DNA from: Leptodactylus fallax
Lineage: Eukaryota > Chordata > Amphibia > Anura > Leptodactylidae
Reading direction: 5' to 3'
Assembly (NCBI GenBank): GCA_947044405.1
Contig: CAMRHE010000506.1
Span: forward strand, 802,001 to 866,000
DNA: 64,000 nucleotides
In this document: in pieces, positions 46,241 to 58,137 of the stretch
Layout: every line of letters starts with the position of its first letter
Numbering within the stretch: the stretch's first letter is position 1
Notes under the pieces: model-generated
Told to the model about the DNA's origin: nothing
What the model saw: only the letters and a program-made list of their open reading frames with translations
Database searches by the model: none
Made by a program: the position numbers and the translations under genes

Positions 46241-47210
46241 CCACAAAATGATCACGGAATTGCCAGTAAGTGGGAAAGAAATAAAAAACTTTGTGGGACA
46301 GTGTGTTAAGAAAGTGAAGAATCTGCTAATGTGAAAGGCCTAACCTTAGTCACATGTTCTCTTTAAGGCACATTTGGTAAAAGCTTCAGTGATGAATAAT
46401 GAAGAGACGTTGTTGATCCTAAGATGATTTTTTTATGTGCAGGTTTGCTAGAAGAACATCACTAGCTTCGGGCTAATACAGACAAATGTTAATTCTCAGC
46501 AAGGCATTGTGTCTAAATTAGCAAAACATCCATGTACGTCAGTGTTACCTCCTGATATTGAAAATAGGACTCAAAATCTGATTAAACCACCTGTACTAAT
46601 ACAGTCCTTAGATCAGAACCCCTAACTACAATGTTTACACCAAACCCCATGCATTGACCTCACAACCTCTTCTAATGTGTCTTTCTGCTGTCCACTCTGT
46701 CCTCAGGTTTTGCACATATTTGTGCCATACAAAGCAGTTTTGTTACACTTTTCAGAGGTCTTGTGTAGTCCATACCTTGACAGAACACACCTGTCTTGGC
46801 GGCACACTATTAGCACTTTGGCTGATCCGTGTAGTTCTAGTTATTCAGCACAATGCACATATAGTATTGAGTTTCAGGTAAAAGCGCTGTAAATCTTGCA
46901 GAGTCACCTAGTGACCTGTTTGCATCGCCTGCAGGTTTGCAGTTTTACTTTTCTATTGTCCTTTATCTAACACTTTCTTGGAATGATATTTCGTGAGTCA
47001 AGGTAGTTGCTGAAACCGCAGCGGCAGCTGACTGGCCGTTTACCAGGAATCTCTATGCATTGCTAAAGAACTGCCAGCTGGACTGTGTGATTCATTCACC
47101 TGCTCAAGGCACTACCCCAGGTGGAAAATAGCGAATAATCTTAACTCTTTATATCCTGTGATATGTCCTTGTGTGGAGTGTTTCTGATATAATGTGGGCA
47201 GTGCTGTCAA
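46241..47210. other. unique sequence, nothing recognised
   Basis: Balanced blocks at about 46,450-46,560 and 46,960-47,120 are non-repetitive. No gene identified. Confidence 0.4.
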
Positions 47211-49095
47211 CTACTCACACATAGGACACATAGTACCACTCATGCATTAGACACATCACACATGCTTCACATGTGCCACATTTGCTTCACTCACATGCCA
47301 GAAAACTGGTATAAAAAATAACAATTTGTTGTGCATGCCTATTTTTGCTACAATTTTTTGATTTTTTTTTTTGCTGGCTTGCACCCTGCATGTAGTCTTT
47401 TCCAAATGTGTGCGTAATGGAGTGTTGGCCTCCTGTAGCCTGACAGATTTACTGTAACTTACAGCAAATCTACGCCAGATCCTAGCTGGTGTATATTGGA
47501 GTTTCTGGGTCATGAAGCCTAGCAATGTGACTAATTTGTTAACAGACAAGTACCTCTTAATAAATTAGGCGCATCTCCCCTACAACTCCATTTTGGGATC
47601 AAGACTGGTCTATGAGACACCGTTCTTGATAAATTCTCCCTTATATACTCATAGGATGTGTGATGCTGCACATGAGCCAATCACACACTGGACATAAGCC
47701 CCGCATGTGCCACGCACTCATAGAACACATACCACCCATTTCACTTATAGATTGGCATTTACCACCCATGCCACTTATACATAGGACCTGTACGACCCAT
47801 GCCACTTATACATAGGACCTGTACAACCCATGCCACTTATACATAGGACAGGGAAGACTCATGCCACTCACACATAGGGCACATACAACACATTTCACGC
47901 ATAGATCAGCATTTACCACCCATGTAACTTATACATAATACAAGTATGACTAATGCCATTTATACATAGGACCAGTACGACCCATGTCACTTATACATAG
48001 GACCTGTACGACTCATACCACTTATACTTAGGAAACTTGCCACCCATGCCCCTCACACATAGGACACATACCACCCATTTCACTTATAGATTGGCATTTA
48101 CCACCCATATAATTTATACATAGTACAAGTATGTCCAATGCTATTTATACATAGGACCAGTATGACCCATACCACTTATACATAGGAAACGTATCACCCA
48201 TGCCACTCATACATAGGAAACATACCACCCATTCAACTTATACATAGACATTTACAACCCATGCCACTTATACATAGGACACGTATCACCCATGCCACTT
48301 ATACATAGGACATGTACCACCCATGCCACTTATACATAGGACCTGTATGACCCATACCACTTATACATAGGAAACGTACCACCCATGCCACTCGCACATA
48401 GGACACATACCACCCATTCAACTTATACATAGACATTTACAACCCATGCCACTTATACATAGGACATGTACCACCCATGCCACTTATACATATGACACAT
48501 ATCACCCATGCCACTTATACATAGGACACGTATCACCCATGCCACTCATACATAGGAAACATACCACCCATTCAACTTATACATAGACATTTACAACCCA
48601 TGCCACTTATACATAGGACACGTATCACCCATGCCACTTATACATAGGACATGTACCACCCATGCCACTTATACATAGGACCTGTATGACCCATACCGCT
48701 TATACATAGGAAACGTACCACCCATGCCACTCGCACATAGGACACATACCACCCATTCAACTTATACATAGACATTTACAACCCATGCCACTTATACATA
48801 GGACATGTACCACCCATGCCACTTATACATATGACACATATCACCCATGCCACTTATACATAGGACACGTATCACCCATGCCACTTATACATAGGACATG
48901 TACCACCCATGCCTCTTATACATATGACATATATGACCCATGCCACATAGGACACATACTGTACAACCCATTTCATTAATACGTAGGGCATGTACCACCC
49001 ATGCCACTTATACATATGACATGTACAAACCAACAAACCATGCTACTCACACATAGGACACATACAATCCATTTCACTAATACCTAGGTCATGTA
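47211..49095 (+). repeat. 31-bp minisatellite with 339-bp higher-order repeat
   Basis: The unit is 'ccatgccacttatacatagg' plus 'acacgtatcac', 31 bp, degenerate at both edges and most regular from 47,750 to 48,960. The marker 'agacatttac' occurs at 48,246, 48,431, 48,585 and 48,770: spacings 185, 154, 185, hence a 339-bp higher-order unit present twice. A MITE (about 47,289-47,640) interrupts the array near its left edge. The short PLIHRTC-type ORF within it is an artefact. Confidence 0.95.
47289..47640. mobile_element. 'aataaatt' MITE inserted in the minisatellite
   Basis: 'gccagaaaactggtat' on the left and 'gatcaagactggtctatgag' plus 'ttgataaattctccct' on the right are family ends. 'acgccagatcctagctggtg' and 'aataaattaggcgcatctcc' match the copies at 16.1 and 50.2 kb. 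Minisatellite units with 'actcacacatagg' and 'actcatagg' flank it on both sides. Confidence 0.65.
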
Positions 49096-50204
49096 GAGAT
49101 CTCCTGCTAACATCAAGCCTTACCTTCAATATTGCAAGACCATGATACCATTCCCCTGTATATCAGGAATGCCATCCTCTTTCTAATTCTGTGGTATATT
49201 GTGGAACAGAGATGGCCCCCTTTCCCTCTGGGCCCCTGTGTTGCTGCTTCTGTGACACTTGTTGGCCTGGTTAAGAATTGGCTCATGTCACTTGTAATAA
49301 ACAGTCTCATAGATGTAAATCTGGTAGATAGCGTATAGTGCTGGGCATAGAAATAGACATCTTGGCAGAAGCTCCTGCAAAATCTATCACAAGGCCCCCA
49401 CTTACCATGTGCTATCAATAACGTGTGTCTTCTTATATTTTAGAGACACCCTTGGTAACCATTGCTACCTCTACATCCCCTATAGCTATGCCCCTGTATC
49501 TGGGGTTATTAAATCAAATGTTCTATGGCTTTAGTAGATCTATAAAATAGATGTAATAATCATGAACTATATGTACTTAGTATGGAAAGAATACATAAGG
49601 GTTCACATACTTTTCTGAAATGTGTAAATATGATAGCACTAGTGTTTATAATCACAATTGCAGAAATATTGACATTGCATTACATTGTATTTCCTTCAGT
49701 GCCCTTTGAACTCTGGCATGTTATATCACATGTGGTCATTATTCTAGACTTTTCCGTCTCAGTACTATAATATCTCATTAGTGAGGAATCAAACTAGAGC
49801 TGAACTTCCAGTTATATAACATGCAAGGATGTGGTCAAGGGGCTGAATAATACATCTGGTGGTTAACATTCTTGCTTCAGACCAATTCTGAGCATCTTGC
49901 AGCCATCTCTTGTCTGTCTGGGCTGTTATTATGGTAAGTATATGTCCATGTAAAATGATTAATAATGTGACTGCAGCGTATAGAAGGGAATGTGCCAAAT
50001 TATATCTAATACATCGTCCTTTATATCTAGAATCATCCGCTGTACGGTACCATTTATTGCACAAGTAATGCACCGCATACTACCTATGTAGATGGTCATA
50101 GTTGTGGCACAAGGTCTTTTCTATGCCACTTCCTCTTCCTTTGCCCCGCTTGCTACTATGAATGTGGATGAAGAAGGGCAGAAACAAATGCTGGGGAAGG
50201 GAGG
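49096..50204. other. unique sequence with a possible hAT end
   Basis: 'tagctatgcccctg' at about 49,480-49,495 resembles a hAT-type terminus, but no partner end or duplication was found. No gene. Confidence 0.4.
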
Positions 50205-50412
50205 GGATAACTAAACCTCAACCTGACAAAAACTGGTGCGAGTTTTTAGGAAATCTACACCAACTCCTGACTGGCATAGATTTCCATTCTAGGGCATGGG
50301 AGTGTGATGAGTGTAATAAGAGGCCCTTAATAATTCAGACACTTCTCATACCAGTTGGGGACTTGATTAAGATTGGCATACAGAATGCCAGTCTTAATAA
50401 ATCCCCCCCCCC
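50205..50412. mobile_element. MITE of the 'aatttattaagactgg' family
   Basis: 'aaactggtgcgagtttttag' opens it. The right side has 'gattaagattggcatacaga' followed by 'atgccagtcttaataaatcc', a palindromic end, then a C run. Confidence 0.65.
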
Positions 50413-50441
50413 CCACACTCACATACTGTACATGTCACATA

Positions 50442-50907
50442 CAGGGCCGTTTTGATGCATTGAGGGGCCCTGTGCAAACTTTTTGAAACTGGGTCCCCCA
50501 ATGCCCCCCCCCATAGTTTTATTTCCCCTCCCACCTCAAACATCAATGTCACATGTAAAAAAAAAAAAAAAAGAATACTCATCGAACCACGTTCCCATGG
50601 ACCCGCAGGCTCCGACTGTAATGTCTGCAGCTCGGCGCTCTTTGTGCTTCCCTGCCACAGACATTATCAGATGAAGGCTGAACAATGGAGCGCTTAACTG
50701 ATAGCTCCCTGCTCCACTATTGTATTCAGCCTCTATCTGTGTCCTAAGGACACAGATAGAGTTGAAATCTCTGTCTGCCGCCTGGAACAGCGGGACATCA
50801 CCCGAAATGTGGGACTGTCCTGCTCAATCTGGAGCAGCTGAAGGGGCCCCCGCAACCATAGGGTCCTGTGCGGCTGCACCGTTGCACCTATGGTTAAAGA
50901 AGCCCTG
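50442..50907. mobile_element. hAT-like MITE (466 bp) with perfect 8-bp TSD
   Basis: The element runs from 'cagggccgttttgatgc' to 'ggttaaagaagccctg' and is flanked by identical 'gtcacata' (50,434-50,441 and 50,908-50,915). Short CAGGGC/GCCCTG inverted tips and the 8-bp duplication fit hAT. It has an internal A run (about 50,558-50,572) and no transposase. Confidence 0.88.
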
Positions 50908-50957
50908 GTCACATATACATTACACCCTAGTTGAATTTTCAGTACCTGTGGACACAA

Positions 50958-51340
50958 TGGGGCAGATTTATTAGGACTGGCATTTTGTATACTAGTCTTA
51001 ATAAAGGCCCTCATATGTGCAAGGTGTGACGGATTTATCAAGAGGCTCCAGCCTTTTAATAATCCAGACGCACGCCTGTGTTCCAGAATGAAAATATAAA
51101 CCAGTTAGTAACTGCCATAGATTTCCTGTATCACTGGTGTGAGTTGAAACAAATATGTGGGGCTAAGGGTCCCCGGCCTACCCCATTGGCCACATTTGCA
51201 GAAAATGGCAAGCAAGGGGCAGAATAGGGTATGTGGTGCACATTTGGCGCAAGAAAGCGCCTTATGCCTAAAGTGTGCCAGAATATCACCCATCTACTCC
51301 AGAAAACTGGCCTTGATGGGACGATAAATTCCCCCCAACA
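50958..51340. mobile_element. MITE of the 'aatttattaagactgg' family (long copy)
   Basis: 'ggggcagatttattaggact' on the left and 'gacgataaattcccccc' on the right are inverted ends. Interior 'actagtcttaataaaggccc' and 'agaaaactggccttgatggg' agree with the other copies. It starts about 45 bp after the hAT-like MITE. Confidence 0.72.
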
Positions 51341-52488
51341 TTCTGTGGACTGGAGATACAACATGTAGGAGCTGGACATAACAGAGGTGACTGGTTTATT
51401 AGACGTGATCTGACCATATAGTTGGCTGATATCTAAAGCTGGTTAAATACTATGGACAGCTACCTTGTCTTACTATCCCCTTATACATTCATGCGCACTT
51501 TGTCTATGTGTTGCATAAGTACAGAACTGGGAGACAGGGGAATAAGTCGCTGCCAAGCTCCGAAGACAGCAGCTTATTTTCCGGAGCACAAAAGGATAGG
51601 GCAATTGACATCAGCCATAAGGAAGAGTCAGGAGGCTTTCATGCACAATGGTTGGTCAGCTGGTCCTGTGAAATCAGTAAGTACTTATGGTATACATCTA
51701 ATGTGTATGGTCAGCTCAATGGAGGAGACTGGCAATAGGATGTCCACCATGCGTAGTCCCACACCTGCCTCCACTGCAGCTCCTAGCTGGTTAAGGAGGG
51801 AAACATGTAGGAGGTGTCCTATACTACTGTCAGTAATAGAGGGCACTATAGGACCCCTGAGCGGGATTTGGCCTGCAACCTGTGCTGCAATATACAACTG
51901 ATTATGGAATCCCTCAGTATCAACAGTATGATGTGCAGAGTCTATGCAATGGGTAGGAAGAACAGGAAGCCTGTGAGGAGCCTCTTCAGCCAATAGCTGC
52001 AGAGCACTGAGTCATGTCAGAAAAGGGGCGACATTTTGGCAGCTTCTCCTGCACAGAACAGTAACATGCAGCAATAGTTGTTATTACCTGTGGAGTTAAG
52101 GACATTTACCGTAGTGAATATTTACTTTTTGGGAAACTGAGTTAAAAAATGAAAGGGGTTGGTACATTACATGACATATATAGCTTCATTTCAATAATAA
52201 TAAAAATTTACAAAGTTTCACTTTATTTTGACTTTCAGTAATTCATTAAAGGGGTTATATAGTTAGTTAAACCCAATTTCAGCTACCCCCTGCAGATGGA
52301 GGGTCTTCATCATCTAGACAGAGCACAGAACTACCGTAATACAAAAAGATTACATGTCTTGGAGGACCCAGTGCAAACGTGCATGAAATCTCAAAAGCTT
52401 TATTAAGCTTTTTATTGTTTGTTTGGTTTTTTTTTACTTGTGAAGGCAAAGCTCAGGGTATAATTTTTGCCCTTTATTCCAGTTTGTC
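51341..52488. other. unique sequence, one TTAA-MITE-like end
   Basis: 'cattaaaggggttatatag' at about 52,244-52,262 resembles a TTAA-MITE left end without a visible partner. The 149-codon ORF at 51.45-51.90 kb has no recognisable domain. Confidence 0.45.
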
Positions 52489-52732
52489 TAAGGCTAGCGT
52501 TCGGTCTTCGGAATTCCGTCCCCCATTCCGCTTGAAAAATGCAAGCAGGACTTTTCTCTCAGCATTTTTTGGACGGAAATCGGGCAGAAACCCGGTGGAC
52601 CCCATTATAGTCTATGTCCGTGGGATTCCGCAGGTAACTGCTTTTTAAGTGGATTGGGTTTCCATTTTTCAGGGTTCCCCAAGCAGACCCAATGAACGGA
52701 AACCCGAACGCTAGTGCGAACCTAGCATAATA
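52489..52732. mobile_element. MITE with 'gctagcgttcgg' TIRs
   Basis: 'aaggctagcgttcggtcttc' and 'cgaacgctagtgcgaaccta' are inverted ends; 'cggtggaccccattatagtc' and 'gtggattgggtttccatttt' match the family interior. Confidence 0.83.
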
Positions 52733-54370
52733 GGTTATGATTGATTTCTGTGGGGTCCACAATGGAACACCCTCTGATAAACTGATTTTTAGGGGACCCT
52801 TCTAACAAAAAGCTGTCTTCTAAAGCAAACAACCTCATTACTATATGGGTGACAAAAAGTGATTCTTAGTGAACCATTTCTGACCAGGTAACTTCTGCCT
52901 GCACATTTTTCTATATTGTATAGACTGCTCTAGTGGTTCTAATATACCGACAGTCATTGGTATGTTGTAAAATTCTATTCCTTGGCTAACCTTTTCCTTG
53001 GGTTAACCTTCCAGTATTTAACATTCTACACAAATGGAGACCTTTGATTTTAAGGATGCATTCCTAGGGAAGTGGTCAGCATCATCGTGAAATGAACAGC
53101 TTATTCATCTTATTATTCATTTATTGTGTTAAAAAATCATGTCAAGTTATAATACAGTTTGTCCTATACTGTATATTCTTTTTTACATTAGCCTTATTTG
53201 TCTGATGAAGGGATTTTACTTTCCTGAAGTGCGTTACGTTTTCCTTAACTGAACTAAACCCCCTGCTAGATTAGAATTGCATCCTCCTTTACCTTTTCTG
53301 TTGGCTGTACATAGTTTGCTACATGTGTCACAAGATGACCAGCTTTTGAAGACAATATGATTTTTCAATATTCTGCCATGAGATGTCTTTCCTTTATGTT
53401 TATGTAGGCACTCTGTGGTTTGCTTGTGCAATGTGGCTTGTCAAGAGTTTTGCTGGCATGTTGTGATATTATATTGAATTGGTTTCTTGAGACGTTGGAG
53501 TCCTTTGGTTCTTTACTAAATTCGAAGTAAGGTAGGGGTGGACACATTCATATATGGTTTCCTCCTGGAGGACAAGACCTTCATTATGAGCCTCATTTGG
53601 CTTGCAGGGTCGTAGTGATGACTACCTTTTACTTTAGTATGTTGTTGTCTTTCTCTGTCTTTATGTTGTCACTACTTTATACTGCATTATTCTTTATATC
53701 ATGACATTATACCGATTTGACATCTTTCCAGTTATTCATATAGAACATGGGAACTATTTATTAAAATGAATAATAATTCCTCTGTGGGGGTTTACTTACC
53801 CAAGGTAGGGCTTTGCAATATTATTTTTTCTTTTTGCGATCTCATTAGATATGATTTATTAATATGAATAAAAGTTACATTTCAGGTTGCGGCTTGGAGA
53901 ATAAGAAGGCGTCAATTGCCAGTAGGCAAAAATTCCTTCCTGTTTTCAGATATATGTAACACTGGCATTCTGTGCTAGCCGGCATACTCTCTCTTTCGCA
54001 GTAGTTGCAGCCGCCAGGTTACTTCTGCTCCACATTGTGCGGTTCCTCTCCATGGTTCTGTGCACTTTCTCCTGCTACTGATACAGCTGGGCCTGTCCAT
54101 AGGATGAGCATGTCCTTCCTTCCTGTAACCTGAAGGTATAGTGTGCACACCTCTGAGCCTTCCCCAGCCAATCCCTATCCCTGTCAGCCTGTATGTATAA
54201 AGGACTGCTTCACCATCCATACTTTGCCCAAACAATATATGATCATAGCTTAGCTTGTTCCAGTGGTTGGTTTCTGCTGGTTTATCCTGCATATGGACAG
54301 TTTTTCTGCAAAATCTTTTAAGGGACTCCTACCTACTATATGCCATTCAGACTAGTGGTATATTTTACAT
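52733..54370. other. unique sequence with 'ctgatgaag' motif relic
   Basis: 'ttgtctgatgaagggatttt' with 'cctgaagtgcgttacg' at 53,199-53,240 is an inverted relic of the 37.45-kb core motif. Nothing else is recognised. Confidence 0.45.
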
Positions 54371-54453
54371 GGCAGAGGCATCTTTAGGGCCCCCTCAGGG
54401 TCCAGGTCCCAGTAGAAATTGCTACCACTACACCCCCAGTAGCTACACCTCTG
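54371..54453. mobile_element. short hAT-end-like MITE, no TSD
   Basis: 'cagaggcatctttagggccc' at the left and 'cccagtagctacacctctg' at the right form inverted CAGAGG/CCTCTG ends over 83 bp. No 8-bp duplication is seen, so the call is weak. Confidence 0.4.
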
Positions 54454-54753
54454 TGCCCACCCTGACCTTCTGCCTGTCTACGACTCAAACAGTATCTGCC
54501 AGTCCATGAACTCATGAACTGGGTCCATATGTGACTACTCTCTTATCTGACTTCTGCTACTATGCATCAGCATCTCTGGCGTTTGGCCAGCTGCCACCTA
54601 TATAGGGACTACTTTGAGAGGTAACAACCTGGTAGTCTTCCAGTAGCAAAGTCCAGATTTCTGTAAGGGTTTAAAGAGTAAATAGGTAGTCGGACTGGTT
54701 AGGTGTCACGGGGGTCCACAATCAGTTGCCCGTTACAATACATCAATATGAAT

Positions 54754-55040
54754 AAGGCTAAGATCTCATAATAGGTCCATCTCTCAGAGGACCAGAACAA
54801 CGGAGGGCCAATGCTAGTGTAAACCTAGCGTCAATCCCTGGATCATTTTTGGACTTGCTAGAATCTAGTGCTGAATCTTGGCCTGTGTAGATATACCAGG
54901 ACCAGGGGCGTAAATACTGGGGTAGCAGCGGTAGTGGCTGCCACAGGGCCCAGGACATTAGGGGCCCCAGCGAACCCCTGATGCTTTTTTTTTTTTTAAT
55001 AGGCCGTTACCTGCTGGAGTAACCCCAGCAGGTAACGGGC
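54754..55040. mobile_element. two MITE relics and a hairpin
   Basis: 'gctagtgtaaacctagcg' near 54,812-54,830 is the right end of the 'gttcacactagcg' family. 'caggggcgtaaatactgggg' at 54,903 is a hAT-like left end with no partner. 'gttacctgctgg' and 'ccagcaggtaac' near 55,005-55,036 form a 12-bp hairpin. Confidence 0.5.
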
Positions 55041-56983
55041 CCTATTTACTTACCGATCCCTGCTCCTAAACAATGGTGTACCCTGGTGCACCACCTATTA
55101 CTAGTCAGGAGTAACTGCTGGCATAGTGTAGCCAAAAAGGACACATGAGGTAAAACCCCCATTCTATCAATACAATGCAAGTAATACACGTTCCTGTCTG
55201 TTTACTCATCAACCTCAACATATACAAACTCACATTGTGAGATCTTCATACAAAACAAGCTGGCAATGATATGCGGGCAGCTATTGTGGAAAGATTTTTG
55301 CACAAGATGTCATACCCTGCAGGTCTATGGCAAACTCTTCAACTTCAGTGAATTCACTGCATCCCAACAACCACAAGGCACTGTTGTACAGAACAGTCTG
55401 TGCTTTCCATTAGGGATAGTTGGGATGTCATTATCTGCATAGCTCTCCATAGTCCTGCAGAGGTAAAGCAAGGTCTACAAAATCAGCCTTTTATTACAGG
55501 CAACTGCATTGACTTCCTTGGATCTTGTGGTTTTCATAGTTTCTACCTGTTTAACCATTCAACCATGTGTCCATCCTTTCTGAAGACTGATCTGTGCCCC
55601 ATCTGGAAAAACACATGAAAGCTGCGCTTATTGTGTTTGCAGTGTACTGTGTCAGAGAACATTGCTGCTGGGCTTGTAATAATCTTTATTACAGATACCT
55701 CCTTTCATGAACCTATAGAGATGGTGGTGACAGATTATATATTTTGTCTGTACGAGGCTCAACTCATACTAACATAAAGGCACGGGTGGATTGGAAAATT
55801 GAGCAACACGTGAGGGTTCTCTCTGCCTGTCGCTCTGTTCTGGGTGCGATGTCCTTGCCTTCATGGTGTGCTGGTCCTTAAAAAATCGGTAAAGCTTCTA
55901 GTCTGCTCCCAGCAAATCTCCCGCACTGTGGACTATTTAAGACACCTTATTCAACAGGAAGGTACCCGAGAAGAAAGGTTCCTAGTTTGCTAGCGTGCTT
56001 CAAAAGTGTCAGTCTACAGTCTGCCTGTTTACTGACTTTAGACCTGTGCCTGTATACCTACTGTTAACACATGCCGCCTGCCCTGACCTCCTGTCTGACC
56101 ACAGTGTTGAATGTTTCCTTCCTGCCCTGACCTCGGCCTGCTCTCTGACCACATCTCTTGCCTGTCTCTTTGGTTCTACACAGTAGTATCTCACAATTTG
56201 CCTGGGGTAGCTACTTGTACAGGTAGTGACAAGGTGGTTCCTTGCAGATCCCTGTATGGGGGTGCTTGTATTGTACTGTAATTTGCTATGGATTTGGGCT
56301 ATGGAATCTGCTTTGTCTGAACTCACCTTTAATATTAGTTGTTGTGTGCATATTTACTGTTACATTTTCTTTGTTCTGATGTCATAATCCATCTCCTTAT
56401 TGTAAAAGCTTTATCTAGTTAAATGGGACATGAAGTATTGCAAAACAATATGCATTGTAAAATTGGTCCACAACATGTTGCTTCTGTGCATGCTCATTCT
56501 TTCCATCCATGTTTACTGATTTAGAATTAGAGTTTGGCACCCGTCACTGCAGTTTGCTTGTCGCACAGATGTTGGCGGTATGTTACTTAACTGCTAAATG
56601 TGCACCAAATCATTCCTGGGAATTTTTCCTTATTTTTTTCTAAAATCATCTGCCAGTTACAACTGCTCAAATCGATTTTGCTGAACAGATTGTTTATTTT
56701 ACACTTTTAGAAAAACATTATACTATTCTGAAACAAGTATACAGTGTTCGCGTGGTTAAAATCCCAGATAAGGACACACAGTCAGTCTGAGAGAACTTGG
56801 CTCCAATTCGCGTGCACTTTTTTTTTTTTAATAAAAGGGTCAAACCACAGCAATAAAGACAACATGTTTGTTGAATGGAACAAGGCCTCATGTACACGGC
56901 CACATTACAAAATCAGGGCGGTAAGTATTTCTATCGTATGTCGTGCTATAGGCCCATACTGTACCTCTGCATGTCCTTCGATG
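55041..56983. other. unique sequence, nothing certain
   Basis: 'ctgccctgacctcctgtctg' and similar words repeat loosely at 56,070-56,160. No gene recognised. Confidence 0.4.
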
Positions 56984-57374
56984 TGATAAAAAGGTACTCA
57001 TACAAAAGGGTAGACCATGAATATCAGATTGATGGGGGTCAGCCCTACATATCAGCTGATATCCATAGCCACAGTGCTGTTAAAACACAGTACATGGGGC
57101 TAGAAGCAGACAGCTCCGTCCACTGTGTAGTGGCAGTTAGTGATAACTGCAGCCCAAGTCCTATTCTATCAATAGAAGCTGAGCTGCAGTAATAACTAAC
57201 TGCCACTACCCAGTGGACGGCGCTGTTTCCAGTTCTGTGTACTGTGTTTTAACAGCACCATGGCTACTGATATCAGCTGATACATAGGGCTGCGGGGTCA
57301 GACCCCCTAATCTGATATTCGTGGCCTATGCTAAGAATAGGTTATCAGCAGCTTTTGCCTGGAAAACCCCTTTA
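56984..57374. mobile_element. palindromic TTAA-type MITE, eroded ends
   Basis: Long inverted arms: 'cagctgatatccatagccac' with 'ggctactgatatcagctg', 'tgttaaaacacagtac' with 'gtactgtgttttaacag', and 'gtggcagttag' with 'ctaactgccac'. The right tip 'ggaaaaccccttta' keeps most of the TTAA family end; the left tip is eroded. Same subfamily as 17.99 and 36.67 kb. Confidence 0.82.
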
Positions 57375-57579
57375 CCAAATTTGAGCTAATGTAAGTGTGG
57401 ACATCGGTTTGCTAAGACAGTATATATAGTAGCAAGGTCTCGAGGATAGATCAGTGCCTTAGAGAAACACCAAGTCCGCATCTAAATCTGCATCGCTATC
57501 TGCCTGTAAAAGGTGAATATTTTGTGTAGAATTTGTCCATGGCATTAAATGTTAGCCTGTGTGAAACTACCCTAACATA

Positions 57580-57945
57580 CAGTACTGGGCTGAACTTGTA
57601 GGCAGGCGTGGAAAAATGCAAAAAAGTAAGAATATTTTTAACAACAGAAGTGTTAATAGTTTATTTTTGTCAATTAAAGTGAAGAGAATGAAGAAAAAAA
57701 GGAATCTAAATCCCATCAATATTTGGTGTGACCTTTGCCCTTTGCCTTCCATCACTTCTTCTCAGTACACTTACAGTTTTTGAAGGAACTCGGCAGAGAG
57801 GTTGTTCTCGCCATCTTGGAGAACTAAGCACAGATCTTCTGTGGATGTAGGCTTGCTCCAATCCTTCTGTCTCTTGATGTAATCCCAGACAGACTGGATG
57901 ATGATGAGATCAGGGCTCTGTGGGGGCCATATCATCACTTCCAGA
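57580..57945 (-). pseudogene. Tc1-like transposon remnant with transposase C-terminus
   Basis: A TIR-like start 'cagtactgggctgaacttgt' follows TA at 57,578-57,579. The minus strand reads WPPQSPDLIIIQSVWDY near 57,885-57,935, where the family has IIE: the catalytic Glu codon is now Gln. RQKDWSKPTSTEDLC and a decayed C-terminus (NNLSAEFLQKL) follow, with further decay to the TIR. Everything N-terminal is replaced by MITE sequence from about 57,945. The lineage is separate from the other three Tc1 elements here. Confidence 0.88.
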
Positions 57946-58137
57946 AGAGGTGAGTATAAGTGTTTGTTAGTCTTTTGCACCTCCCCTGGACCTACACATA
58001 TTGCACTATGGGGGTCTGAAGAAACCTCAGAGTATAGTAATTTCACTTCAGGTTCATGGGTGAAGACCCCCAAAATTTTGGGATTGGGTTGAAACTTTCG
58101 GAAACTTGAGATCAAATCTATTTGGTTCATTCTTCTC
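57946..58137. mobile_element. half of a 'tactctgggg' MITE joined to the Tc1 remnant
   Basis: From 'gaggtgagtataagtgtttg' through 'ctgaagaaacctcagagtat' to a recognisable right end, 'ttggttcattcttctc' followed by TA. The left half is absent, and the junction with transposase sequence lies at about 57,945. Confidence 0.8.

Noticed and set aside
47750..48960. CRISPR-like array
   Set aside because: Units are contiguous with no unique spacers, and the context is a vertebrate genome.
51452..51901. 149-codon ORF in unique sequence
   Set aside because: No recognisable domain, overlapping ORFs of similar length on the other strand, no splice or start evidence; consistent with chance.
57771..58130. 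119-codon ORF as a novel fusion protein
   Set aside because: It joins a dead transposase fragment to MITE sequence; the frame across the junction is accidental.
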